The notes beneath the pieces were generated by a model. The model was not told where the DNA came from. It searched no databases and saw nothing but the letters and a program-made list of their open reading frames with translations. Positions 43,102 to 51,779 of a stretch of DNA of 64,000 nucleotides are shown here, one piece after another. Positions within the stretch are counted from its first letter, which is position 1; each line of letters begins with the position of its first letter. The stretch comes from an uncultured Prevotella sp. (GTDB taxonomy: Bacteria > Bacteroidota > Bacteroidia > Bacteroidales > Bacteroidaceae), in the NCBI GenBank assembly GCA_902800365.1, contig CADCEF010000003.1, positions 32,555 through 96,554 of the forward strand, in the 5' to 3' direction. A program made the position numbers and the translations under genes.

Positions 43102-44280
43102 TTACCAGTATTCTTTGGCCTCGAGAGTTATACATTTTTGTTTTCCACTTGCGCTTATGATATTTAATTCCTGACGTGGGAATTTGCTCAAGTCATCTTC
43201 CTCATCCCAAGTATAGTTTTTAACGTCGCGCCCATTAACAGAGATAATTGTATCCCCAATCTCCAATCCTGCTTCAGAAGCCGCGCTATTACGATACAAG
43301 CCTCTAACTATCCATCCCTGACATATATCCGTACGATTTTGCCATGAATAACCATACTTTTTATCCAATGGTTTGTCAGCTTTATGTCTACGCAGATACA
43401 GCTTCTGTTTTTTTGCATCTATTATAATGTTGAACTTATCCCAAATACCATTACCTATAATCCCCAAATATGAACGGTCACCTAAAGCGCCAATGCCTTC
43501 GGGTGTATATTCAATTTCCGTATATCTAATTGTATCAGAGCCAATCAATATATAATCGCTCATCATCTCTACAATTGTTTCTAAAGACTTATCACCAATA
43601 CCCAAATTTGCCATGTCTAAATATAAACGTTTACCATCAATCTTATCTATTCCAAAGTCCTTCATCGCTTTTGATGTAAAGCTAAACGTTGAACCACTTC
43701 CAGTATCCATAAGAAACCAACCATGTATTCTCTTGCCGCCCACCTGTACTTCTGCTTCAAGTTTAATACGGTCGTTCTCATATTTGATAGGCAATTCCAT
43801 ATAGCCTTCAGTATTAGCTTTTCCACTGATGTATTGTTTCAAATAATGCTTTTCGAAATTTATCTCGAATGGACATCTGGAGATATCCTTTATTCCCCAT
43901 ATTCCATCCACATGACGGTCAACAATATCGCGCAACTTGAAGATTGGAACCATCTGGTATTGCTGTTCCATATTTCCCATCTTTATTTTAGTGCCATCTA
44001 CTATTATTTTTACCATTGTAGCTCCTGCTGCACCACCAGCCTTAGCTTTACCAATTTTTTGCGGATGCCAATTTGATTGCTTTAAAGCCACACTATCTAC
44101 GCCAAATATATTAGCCGCACCTGTATCGAATAAGGTATTAAGCTTTACACTGTCATTAATGGTAGTAGGTAAATAGATATGTCCGTGATATACAAAAGGC
44201 ATTGTATTGTCTTCGGCATTACTCTGTGCTATGCCACTCACACATAAGCATGATAGCAAGATTGTAGATAACAGTTTCAT
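43102..44280 (-). CDS. Secreted retropepsin-like aspartic protease with PDZ domain
   Basis: The 392-residue product has a signal peptide (LLSCLCVSGIAQ) and two clan AA aspartyl motifs, LFDTGAAN near residue 50 and LMDTGSGS near residue 190, so it may fold as a single-chain pepsin-like pair. A C-terminal PDZ domain (SAASEAGLEIGDTIISVNGR) follows. Family members are little studied. It is monocistronic with a minus-strand TATCTTTG box at 44317-44324. Confidence 0.87.
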   Translation of the reverse strand: MKLLSTILLSCLCVSGIAQSNAEDNTMPFVYHGHIYLPTTINDSVKLNTLFDTGAANIFGVDSVALKQSNWHPQKIGKAKAGGAAGATMVKIIVDGTKIKMGNMEQQYQMVPIFKLRDIVDRHVDGIWGIKDISRCPFEINFEKHYLKQYISGKANTEGYMELPIKYENDRIKLEAEVQVGGKRIHGWFLMDTGSGSTFSFTSKAMKDFGIDKIDGKRLYLDMANLGIGDKSLETIVEMMSDYILIGSDTIRYTEIEYTPEGIGALGDRSYLGIIGNGIWDKFNIIIDAKKQKLYLRRHKADKPLDKKYGYSWQNRTDICQGWIVRGLYRNSAASEAGLEIGDTIISVNGRDVKNYTWDEEDDLSKFPRQELNIISASGKQKCITLEAKEYW

Positions 44281-44316
44281 AATTTAGCAAATTAAATAAT
44301 TATTGTTTTGTTGCTG

Positions 44317-44324
44317 CAAAGATA
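44317..44324 (-). promoter_or_regulatory. Promoter -7 element of the aspartic protease gene
   Basis: The minus strand reads TATCTTTG, 37 nt before the start at 44280. Confidence 0.55.
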
Positions 44325-44426
44325 GCAATTCATAGCAAAACAAGCAAGAAATTCATTACATTATTTTACACAATGACTATATTTGTCTTATTCCACTAAT
44401 ACCCCACCACCGCCCGGCAGTCCTAT

Positions 44427-45995
44427 TTACCTCTCACGCTCCTTGATTCTTGAGCGCATGCTGCGGACGGAGGAGCGTTTTACATTGAGGGCGGCAGCGA
44501 TGGCCTCGTCGTCGTAACGGAGGTCATCCTGCATGATAAGAAACACGTATTGCGCCGTGGAGAGGTTCTTGTACTTCCGCTCCCACTCCTGCCAGCGTTT
44601 GGGACGCAGTTGGGCGAAGTAATCGACCAGACACTGCAGTTCCTTGGCCGTGGCCTCGGTGATACACTGGCGTTGCTGCAACTGGCTGTACATCTGCGTA
44701 CCAATCAGCAGTGTACCCGAAATGCGCTCCATACGGCTCTCCAGTTCTTCTTTCAACCGTGCCATCTCCTGTCCGTTCTCCTCACCGCTTTTTTCCTGCT
44801 GCTCAATCTTTGTGCGCAGTTCGTTAATACGTCTGGCATCCTCGTCCAGCCGGAAACTCAGCTTGCGTACCTTTTTGCGATGCCACCACATGCCGATTCC
44901 GATAGCGAGTACCACAACGACGATCAAGGCGATTATCAGCCACTGCATCCATGTTGTCCGACGGTAGAACTCTTTAGTCTGCTGCACCTCGTCAAACTTC
45001 TGCTGCCAGTCAACCATCAGCATGGCCTGATTAGTGTATTTCAAATCGTCGTACTCATGTATCAGCATCTTTGTGTCTGAAGCCTTCTCTTGATCGCCTG
45101 TCAATTCATATAGTTCAGACAGAAGTTTCAGACATTTCCCGCGAGTCCTCTGGTCGCCATCTTCCGAACCCAGCTTTGCCAATTGGATAGCCTTCTCATA
45201 TTCTCCTTGGGCTTTTCGTATATAAGCCGGTACCAAATACCATGTAGTGTGAGTACTGTCTATTTGATTCCATTTATTCAAGTATTCCACAGCCTTTATG
45301 GTTTCACCTTTCTCCGCATATATCTCCGACATCATACTATAGATATCTGACAACATAGACATGTTTGCATATTTCTCCAGCTCAATACCTTTCTTAATAT
45401 AGATGTCTGCACTATCCAACTGATCCATGTCTGCATGAGCAGTAGCACACATGAGCAGGCTTTTTAGCATCATTACACTGTCTTTGAGTTCGATACTACT
45501 ATCCAGCAACTTTTGTGAATACTTTAAGATAGATGGATGATTCCTGAAATAGTAGTTGGCATGAGCCAATCGTTGGTAGACATGGTTTTTCAGTTCTTCG
45601 TCGTCATTTCTTTCCGAGATATGCTCTGCTACCTTGAAATCCCTGACGGCATCAATAATATTGCCAAACTTGTACATTCTGATAACTCCACGGTATAAAT
45701 AGGCGCGACTACGGAGCCAGTCGCCACCATGCTGGTCGTAATAGGTTATGCTGGCGGAAATGAGTGAGTCATTTTCCAGTTTTCGATTAGTCTTATAGGT
45801 TATTATCGTTTTCAGTAGCCCATATTCAGCCTTGCCGCTCTCGGTTAGAGAAATTGTATTTACCTTAGCCAAGATAGTTCTTGCCTCCTGCGGTCTATTG
45901 ATCTTTTCCCAGACCTGCCTAAATTGGGGGGCCTGTGGTTCGGTGCATCCCACCACGAGGGCTATGACTGCCAGTATGATGAATAGTTTCTTCAT
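44427..45995 (-). CDS. TPR-transmembrane-coiled coil-HTH regulator, lipoprotein-type N-terminus
   Basis: The 522-residue protein begins with a possible lipobox (VVGC) and carries about eight TPR-like helical repeats (30-330), a transmembrane helix near 345-370 (WLIIALIVVVVLAIGIGMWW), a cytoplasmic coiled coil (380-430) and a C-terminal HTH-like region (YDDEAIAAALNVKRSSVRSM). The architecture suits a sensor that binds DNA from the membrane, seen in many Bacteroidetes regulators. It points away from the TlpA/sigma cluster starting at 46248 and may regulate it, which is inference. A TAATTTTG box lies at 46015-46022. Confidence 0.78.
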   Translation of the reverse strand: MKKLFIILAVIALVVGCTEPQAPQFRQVWEKINRPQEARTILAKVNTISLTESGKAEYGLLKTIITYKTNRKLENDSLISASITYYDQHGGDWLRSRAYLYRGVIRMYKFGNIIDAVRDFKVAEHISERNDDEELKNHVYQRLAHANYYFRNHPSILKYSQKLLDSSIELKDSVMMLKSLLMCATAHADMDQLDSADIYIKKGIELEKYANMSMLSDIYSMMSEIYAEKGETIKAVEYLNKWNQIDSTHTTWYLVPAYIRKAQGEYEKAIQLAKLGSEDGDQRTRGKCLKLLSELYELTGDQEKASDTKMLIHEYDDLKYTNQAMLMVDWQQKFDEVQQTKEFYRRTTWMQWLIIALIVVVVLAIGIGMWWHRKKVRKLSFRLDEDARRINELRTKIEQQEKSGEENGQEMARLKEELESRMERISGTLLIGTQMYSQLQQRQCITEATAKELQCLVDYFAQLRPKRWQEWERKYKNLSTAQYVFLIMQDDLRYDDEAIAAALNVKRSSVRSMRSRIKERER

Positions 45996-46014
45996 ATCGA
46001 TGATTAATTTGGTG

Positions 46015-46022
46015 CAAAATTA
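46015..46022 (-). promoter_or_regulatory. Promoter -7 element of the TPR-HTH regulator
   Basis: The minus strand reads TAATTTTG, 20 nt before the start at 45995. Confidence 0.55.
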
Positions 46023-46211
46023 CGGCCTTTTCATTACATATGCAAGTCTTTTTCCACGTTTTCTTCTTCTCTACCCGTCCCTCTCAGCCACTTTTTTCTT
46101 TGGCTGTTTTCGCATATCTGTCTTATTGTCAGACTTTTAGCCTCAAAATTGTTGCAACACCCCCGATGATGATTTCCTGCAGAAATACTTGTGAGGTTCA
46201 TCTATTCATCT

Positions 46212-46219
46212 TAACTTTG
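46212..46219 (+). promoter_or_regulatory. Promoter -7 element of the propeller lipoprotein/TlpA transcript
   Basis: TAACTTTG matches the consensus, with TTGT at 46189-46192 as the -33, and the ATG follows 28 nt later. Confidence 0.65.
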
Positions 46220-46247
46220 CCGACGTATTCATCAAACAAAACGAACA

Positions 46248-47339
46248 ATGAAAGCTAAAAATTTAATCGTATTATTAATTGGTATGGCATCATTTCTCTC
46301 TTGTTCAGACAGAAGTGGTGCAGAGTTCGAAGTGTCTCTCGAAGGACAACTTGTAAAGACTGACGTGAATAAAGGCAAATGGCCCAAGTGGATGTTTGGC
46401 GACGACATTTACGCGTTGGATCACGACTGGAGCCTATGGCGTGGAAAACTGACTAAATCGGAATGGAAGAAAGCTGAGAAACTATTTGTGCATGGACATG
46501 GGCAGAATGAGTTTGGAGATATGGTTATATCGCAAGACGATAATGGGGCATTATATATTCTGGATCATCCTTTTGAAGAAAATATGGCCAGTCTATCGAT
46601 GAACTCACTGACAATAATTAAGTATACAGACAATATTGCCGCAATAAAAGCCCCGAAGAACTGGGAGAAGTATGACCTTTCGAAAATGCCTTTTTGGCTG
46701 TGCGGTGATAAAATCGTAGTGTTGTCAGACTCCACCATTCTCACAGTAGGAACGCCTAAAAATGATCAGCACCATATTTTATCAGTCCTCAACTTCAAGA
46801 ACCAGACAGTCACTCCGCTTGACTATTGGCCAAACGACAGTACACCGAAGGCCCTGGATGATGAGAAATTGATGGTATATACAAACGGAAGTGGTATCAA
46901 AGGGAATGGCAAAGACAGAATCCTGTATTGGGATGACTCTGGAAAACTTGCTTTTATATTTACCATTGATGGCCCCAAAACAAATATCCTAAGCCATATT
47001 TATTCTGATCGTCTCCCGATTCCAGGAATAGCAAAGACACCATCACTCGAACGGATATATTGCTGTGCCGATAATGAGAGGATCTATTTGCTTTATAAGA
47101 ATTTAACCAGTAAGGGCGAGAAAATGGAACAATATGATATGAAAGATCCATTCCCTATGGGTAATATCGTCGAGGTGTATGACTGGGATGGTGTCAAGCA
47201 AAAGATCATTCATCTCGACAAATATGGAGATGAGATTATGTTATCCAAAGATGGCAAGACTCTTTACCTTTATTCTGGATATCTGCAGGATGGCTCTAAT
47301 CCATATATTTACTCATACGATGTAGGTTCTCTCAAATAA
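46248..47339 (+). CDS. Beta-propeller-like lipoprotein (BF3164/TolB-like type)
   Basis: The 363-residue product has a lipoprotein signal (SFLSC, then SDRSG). Its repeated short strands ending in turns (DIYALDHDW, GALYILDHPF, KIVVLSDS, ERIYLLYK, TLYLYSGY) suggest a six-bladed propeller like those in Bacteroidetes 6-bladed lipoproteins. Two late cysteines (YCCAD) are unusual. Eight nucleotides separate it from a TlpA lipoprotein gene, so the two are co-expressed. Function is unknown. Confidence 0.65.
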   Translation: MKAKNLIVLLIGMASFLSCSDRSGAEFEVSLEGQLVKTDVNKGKWPKWMFGDDIYALDHDWSLWRGKLTKSEWKKAEKLFVHGHGQNEFGDMVISQDDNGALYILDHPFEENMASLSMNSLTIIKYTDNIAAIKAPKNWEKYDLSKMPFWLCGDKIVVLSDSTILTVGTPKNDQHHILSVLNFKNQTVTPLDYWPNDSTPKALDDEKLMVYTNGSGIKGNGKDRILYWDDSGKLAFIFTIDGPKTNILSHIYSDRLPIPGIAKTPSLERIYCCADNERIYLLYKNLTSKGEKMEQYDMKDPFPMGNIVEVYDWDGVKQKIIHLDKYGDEIMLSKDGKTLYLYSGYLQDGSNPYIYSYDVGSLK

Positions 47340-47347
47340 ATAAAGTT

Positions 47348-48277
47348 ATGAACAAAAAATATATAAAGATTGCGATTTGCTTATTCGTTAGTGTATTGCT
47401 CATTTATAGCTGTGGGCAAATGTCCAAAAACACAAAGGATTCCCTAAAAGAATCAAAGCTGGAAACAGTTGATTCTTTGCATGTTCTGGAGGTAGGTGAT
47501 AAATACGTCGATGCAGAACTTTTTGATATGCAAGGTAACAAGCATCATTTATCAGAAGCCTTTTCTGATGACAACTATGTACTTCTTGACTTCTGGAATC
47601 TTGGTTGTGGCGCATGCCGACAGTCAGAATCAGAGTTGATGGAAGTCTATGAGCAAATGAAAGGAAAATTAGAAATCGTTGGTATTAACTTAGATTCGAT
47701 ATCAAGATGGCAGAATCATGAGTGGAGCAAGCACATCGTCTGGAAAAACTGGAATGATGGAAAGATGTGGAAAGGAGGCATTAAGAGCCGTTATTACGAC
47801 TGGAATGCCGTACCTTTCTACGTTCTATTGTCACCCGATGGCCATATTCTTTGGGAGATGGCTGGATATGGTGCAGGGTGTTTCTTAGGAATAGCAGAGG
47901 CTCTGAATGGCCCTAAGCAGGACAACTATTCCAGTCCACAGTTAGCTGTTCGTCGCGTAGATGCCAATGCAGATGGCACCAAAGTCAGTTTCCGCATTTA
48001 TACACAGAAAGATCTCTGGTTCAGCATCGCCAAAGAATCCTATCTTGAGGCCAACGGCAAGAAATACGAACTAACAGCCGCCGATGGAATCAAACTCGAC
48101 GAGAACAATACTCCCCAACATAAAGCATACTCTGTCAGGGTAAAATATGGACTCGACATCAATTACTGCGACTTCACGCTGACTTTCGAGGCGTTCGAGA
48201 CAACTCCTGAGACCTTCGACTTCAAGGCTGGCGACGGCGAGGACGTATTTGTAATCCGCAACATCTCGCTCAAATAA
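47348..48277 (+). CDS. TlpA-type thioredoxin lipoprotein with C-terminal beta module
   Basis: The 309-residue product has a lipoprotein signal (LLIYSC, then GQMSK), a thioredoxin domain with active site NLGCGACRQ (the usual tryptophan before the first cysteine is absent) and a C-terminal beta module of about 100 residues, ending DFTLTFEAFETTPETFDF and FVIRNISLK. From VGDKYVDAELFDMQGN onward it is closely similar to the C-terminal half of the gene at 51780. It lacks the N-terminal domain of that paralogue. Its expected place is the inner face of the outer membrane or the periplasm. Confidence 0.85.
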   Translation: MNKKYIKIAICLFVSVLLIYSCGQMSKNTKDSLKESKLETVDSLHVLEVGDKYVDAELFDMQGNKHHLSEAFSDDNYVLLDFWNLGCGACRQSESELMEVYEQMKGKLEIVGINLDSISRWQNHEWSKHIVWKNWNDGKMWKGGIKSRYYDWNAVPFYVLLSPDGHILWEMAGYGAGCFLGIAEALNGPKQDNYSSPQLAVRRVDANADGTKVSFRIYTQKDLWFSIAKESYLEANGKKYELTAADGIKLDENNTPQHKAYSVRVKYGLDINYCDFTLTFEAFETTPETFDFKAGDGEDVFVIRNISLK

Positions 48278-48283
48278 ACGAAT

Positions 48284-48340
48284 ATGAGTAAGAAAACCAT
48301 CATTACCACCCTACTCGGCCTCATTTCTTTAGTGGAGTAG
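48284..48340 (+). pseudogene. Relic signal-peptide start of a lost TlpA-family gene
   Basis: Directly behind the previous stop an ATG opens an 18-codon frame, MSKKTIITTLLGLISLVE, then TAG. It matches the signal peptides of the genes at 53247, 54546 and 55677 (for example MYKKTIIITLLTLVALTG). The rest of the gene is absent, and the Crp gene promoter follows at once. It looks like the stump left by a deletion. Confidence 0.6.
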
Positions 48341-48361
48341 GCTTATTTCGTAAAAAAGTAG

Positions 48362-48369
48362 TAACTTTG
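48362..48369 (+). promoter_or_regulatory. Promoter -7 element of the Crp-type gene
   Basis: TAACTTTG lies 21 nt before the ATG at 48391 and rules out the earlier TTG start. Confidence 0.6.
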
Positions 48370-48390
48370 CACCTGCAAATATTTAGTCCG

Positions 48391-48966
48391 ATGGAACAAA
48401 AGTTCAGCAATAACAGTTTGGACCTCGAGACGCTGCGGGAGTTCTGCAGGCGTGAGGGCGAGTTAGTCACCTACCACAAGGGCGACCAGTTGGAGCGCGA
48501 GGGCGACCCAGCACGCTGGTTTGCCTATGTGGAGAGCGGTTGCTTCAAGTATGTAAACCATGGCATCAGCGACTATAAGGCACACATCACCTGGTTCTCG
48601 TTCGAGGGCGAGTTCGTGGTTGACTACCCTACCTTTCTTTATGACCGTCCATCGCAAACTACCATTGTGGCAATGATGACAAGCCGTGTTATCAGGGTTA
48701 CAGGCCAACAATTGGAGCAGTTCTTCGACCAAAGCAAGGAAACGATGAAACTGCGCGCCATCATTGCCGAGCACATCCTCTTACAATTCCGTTCGCGCTA
48801 TCTTGACCTCCATTGCGCCACGGCCCGTGAACGCTACGACCTGCTGATGCAGCGATGTCCGGGCATTGTGGACCACCTCGCCTTGCACGACATCGCCTCG
48901 TTCCTCAATGTTCATCCTAACACCATCAGCAAGATACGCCGCGATATCACGTTCGAAACAAAATAA
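48391..48966 (+). CDS. Crp/Fnr family transcriptional regulator
   Basis: With ATG 48391 the product has 191 residues: a cNMP-binding-type barrel (HKGDQLEREGDPARWFAYV) and a C-terminal HTH (LALHDIASFLNVHPNTISKI). No Fe-S cysteines are placed as in Fnr. It is short for the family at its C-terminus, as in many Bacteroidetes Crp-like proteins. It is monocistronic and sits between the TlpA gene and the ECF sigma gene. Confidence 0.88.
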   Translation: MEQKFSNNSLDLETLREFCRREGELVTYHKGDQLEREGDPARWFAYVESGCFKYVNHGISDYKAHITWFSFEGEFVVDYPTFLYDRPSQTTIVAMMTSRVIRVTGQQLEQFFDQSKETMKLRAIIAEHILLQFRSRYLDLHCATARERYDLLMQRCPGIVDHLALHDIASFLNVHPNTISKIRRDITFETK

Positions 48967-49008
48967 CAACTGATAATAGCTAAAACTCTCAACCTAAGTT
49001 GAGACATT

Positions 49009-49050
49009 AACCCTCAGCACTCGATTTTCGGGCTTGCCGAGGGTTTATTT
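49009..49050 (+). terminator. Terminator after the Crp-type gene
   Basis: AACCCTC and GAGGGTT pair over a 23-nt loop, followed by TATTT. A small CTCAAC/GTTGAG hairpin lies just upstream (48988-49003). Confidence 0.55.
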
Positions 49051-49063
49051 GTACGACTTTTAA

Positions 49064-49071
49064 TAATTTTG
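49064..49071 (+). promoter_or_regulatory. Possible promoter -7 element upstream of the first ECF sigma gene
   Basis: TAATTTTG matches TAnnTTTG, leaving a leader of about 80 nt before the ATG at 49156. Confidence 0.45.
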
Positions 49072-49155
49072 CCATGCTACCTGAATTATAGAAATGTTAA
49101 TATAAAATTTGACCAGCTCCATTTTCAGTCGTATTAATTATAGAATAGCAAAAGA

Positions 49156-49707
49156 ATGACTTCTACAGAACGCGACATCATCATCCGCTGTCAGCATGGT
49201 GATAAGCAGGCCTTCAGATGGATAGTGCAGACGCATCAGCAGATGGTATTCTCGCTGGCGCTGAAGATGTTGTGTGATGAAGAAGAGGCGAAGGACATGG
49301 TGCAAGAAACATTCATCAAGGTGTGGCAAAGCATCAGAGACTACGACCCACAGCGAACTTTTACAACTTGGCTCTACACAATTGCCTCGCGACTTTGTTT
49401 AGACAGGCTGAAACGGAAAAATCGAATAGTACCTATGCCTGAAGACGAACAGATACTAAGAAACTATGCGATAGACAACGACATTCAGCGGACATTGGAA
49501 AACAGCGAATGGATTTCTATTGTAAGACTAATGGCCGAAGAGCTAAGCAGCAAGCAAAAGCTGGTATTCACGCTCTGTCAATTGGAAGGTCTTTCATCAG
49601 AGGAAGTGCAAGAGATCACAGGACTGGATGCCCGCCAAGTAAAGAGCAATCTATATGTGGCTCGTCAAACAATACGCAGACGGTTGATAAATTTAGGTTA
49701 TGAATAA
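49156..49707 (+). CDS. ECF-type RNA polymerase sigma factor
   Basis: The 183-residue protein has region 2 (ALKMLCDEEEAKDMVQETFI, then FTTWLYTIASRLCLDRL) and region 4 (LEGLSSEEVQEITGLDARQV). It directs RNA polymerase to envelope-type promoters and is usually held by a membrane anti-sigma factor. The next gene overlaps it by 8 nt and encodes a likely partner. Confidence 0.92.
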   Translation: MTSTERDIIIRCQHGDKQAFRWIVQTHQQMVFSLALKMLCDEEEAKDMVQETFIKVWQSIRDYDPQRTFTTWLYTIASRLCLDRLKRKNRIVPMPEDEQILRNYAIDNDIQRTLENSEWISIVRLMAEELSSKQKLVFTLCQLEGLSSEEVQEITGLDARQVKSNLYVARQTIRRRLINLGYE

Positions 49708-50596
49708 GATAGACGACATATTTGAAGGACTGAAAGGCCAGAAACCCGCGATAAGCGATCCCGACGAATTGACTAATCGCATTATGGATAGTCTGCCAGA
49801 CATCAGTGAAACCACAGAGATAGGAAAGTCCCGAGTGGTAAAGATACGCTGGTGGGCAACTGTAGCAGCAAGTCTTCTTATTATAATAGGTATAGGAACT
49901 ATCTGGATGTTTGATAATGAACAGACAGAATCGCAACTTATTGCTACTTCAGATGCTACTGTTGCGGAATTAAAAACCGCAATTCAAGAAGTTGGTAGTC
50001 AACAGAATAGTGTGGTGGTTAATAATCCTCGTCCCACTCAGGCAGCAATTACCGCAATTCGCACTCAGAAACTTGCCCAAGATACACTTCAACAAGCATC
50101 TGAGATTCATGTTAACAAACCGCAACCTGTACAAATCCTACACTATGCATCCAACATTATTCAGGAGGATACGGTTGCTTATAAGGATCCTGCCCGAATG
50201 GATGAGTTTATAGCGAAGTTGGCTGAGTTCAATAAGGTGTCCCCCCTCCCCATTAACTGCTCTTCTGATTTAGGCGATAGCATTGGAGTCAGCACAGCCT
50301 ACGTCTTCGAAGACAGACCGCGATTCGACCTTTTCGCACGATTGTTACAGGCTGCCTGTTGGTACGACACTAAGACCCCCGGCTACCTACTCAACTTTTC
50401 CCGTCGGCAGTTCTTCTTTTCTCTGAAAGATATACGCAAGGGCGAGAAGTATATCTGGATAACGGAGCGACTTATGGACGGGCGTATTCTGCTCTTCAGT
50501 ACCCGTTCTCTTATAGAGGTCCCAATCTCTTTAACATGTTATCAAAAATTCCTCGAACAACTGACGAATACTGACAATATTATATCACAATTTTAA
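49700..50596 (+). CDS. Putative anti-sigma factor, single-pass membrane protein
   Basis: The 298-residue product has a short cytoplasmic N-terminus (DPDELTNRIMDSLPD), one membrane helix near residue 55-72 (WWATVAASLLIIIGIGTIWMF) and a periplasmic domain with no family I recognise. Its overlap with the ECF sigma gene and its topology make it the probable anti-sigma factor. It lacks visible FecR or zinc-binding motifs, so the signal it senses is open. Confidence 0.65.
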   Translation: MNKIDDIFEGLKGQKPAISDPDELTNRIMDSLPDISETTEIGKSRVVKIRWWATVAASLLIIIGIGTIWMFDNEQTESQLIATSDATVAELKTAIQEVGSQQNSVVVNNPRPTQAAITAIRTQKLAQDTLQQASEIHVNKPQPVQILHYASNIIQEDTVAYKDPARMDEFIAKLAEFNKVSPLPINCSSDLGDSIGVSTAYVFEDRPRFDLFARLLQAACWYDTKTPGYLLNFSRRQFFFSLKDIRKGEKYIWITERLMDGRILLFSTRSLIEVPISLTCYQKFLEQLTNTDNIISQF

Positions 50597-50608
50597 AAAC
50601 GAAGCCGT

Positions 50609-51751
50609 ATGAAAAGATTCTTGATGATGAGTCTTCTGACCCTGACAGTGTTTGCCTTGCAGGCACAAACGAAGGAGTATGCAAAGAGTATAGGCATGTT
50701 CGTATCTCGTCCTGAAGTTAAATCGGACAAAGACACAAAAATGACCTCCGCTATATGGCATAAATCAAACATGGCGTGGATCAAGGACCATTGCGAAGCC
50801 AAGAATGTTGCTATAGAGAAAGACTACTTAAAACTCTTCCCAGAGATAGTTAACGTTCTACAGAACGACCAATCTTACATCCCGATGAGTTGGCGACTGA
50901 CAGAGGAGAAGGACGAGACAGTTCTTCACTGTTATCTCCGCATGCCAGCCGACGAAGTGAGCAACTTGTTTCTAGCATCTGAGGAAACATGCCTTGTAGA
51001 TCAGGAAACAGGTGCGCAATACCGTATTCGTCGCACAGAGCCTGACACCTACTGTAAGCACTTCACTGTAAAGGCAAATAAGGGCGATGTGCTCGATCTG
51101 AAGATTTTCTTCGCACCACTGTCAGAAACAACCAAAGATATCAGAATCTATGGCGTATCCAACTGGGGAATGATGGGCATGCCAGTTACCATCCGCCAAC
51201 AGGTGTTCGGCACATGGCAGCCCCTGAATTACGATACCATTCCACAGTTTCACAAATCTCGGCTACTCAAAGAGCATATGTATGAGAACAAACCCTACGA
51301 CCGTCAGGACTGGAACACCTGGAAGGTGATGACAGATGCACACTTGATTAAGCCGCTACAGGATGAGACGATGGCACTATGGCGCACCCCCGAGGCTACC
51401 TATCTTGCTATTGGCTGCGAACAGAACTGGACACGTGAGTACTGGGAGTTCGGGAAAGACATCAAACTCCTTGATGAGACAGGCCATCAGTACAAACTCC
51501 GTGAGATTCAAGGGCTTCCTATTGACCAATTGTTCTTTATGGAAGGAATGGCTGGCGACTATGTAGCCTATGTGTTGGTGTTCGATCCGATACCACTCAG
51601 TGTATCTACAATTACCTATATAGAGCCGGCAGGCGAACCCTTCAGAGCTTGGGGAGCCAATTGGTCAGGCAAGGTTCTAACCCTAGACATTCAACAACTA
51701 CGCGATAATCAGCGACTGTTTAAGTATCATCCCCGTGTTATTGTAAAATAA
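50609..51751 (+). CDS. Secreted protein of unknown function in the sigma/TlpA cluster
   Basis: The 380-residue product has a signal peptide (MKRFLMMSLLTLTVFALQAQ) and reads as two beta-rich halves (SWRLTEEKDETVLHCYLRMP and ATYLAIGCEQNWTREYWEFG). Four cysteines lie in the mature part. It starts 12 nt after the anti-sigma gene and 28 nt before the TlpA array, so it may share their transcript. I do not recognise the family. Confidence 0.75.
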   Translation: MKRFLMMSLLTLTVFALQAQTKEYAKSIGMFVSRPEVKSDKDTKMTSAIWHKSNMAWIKDHCEAKNVAIEKDYLKLFPEIVNVLQNDQSYIPMSWRLTEEKDETVLHCYLRMPADEVSNLFLASEETCLVDQETGAQYRIRRTEPDTYCKHFTVKANKGDVLDLKIFFAPLSETTKDIRIYGVSNWGMMGMPVTIRQQVFGTWQPLNYDTIPQFHKSRLLKEHMYENKPYDRQDWNTWKVMTDAHLIKPLQDETMALWRTPEATYLAIGCEQNWTREYWEFGKDIKLLDETGHQYKLREIQGLPIDQLFFMEGMAGDYVAYVLVFDPIPLSVSTITYIEPAGEPFRAWGANWSGKVLTLDIQQLRDNQRLFKYHPRVIVK

Positions 51752-51779
51752 ATATTTAAACCAAATATAATAACTAATT

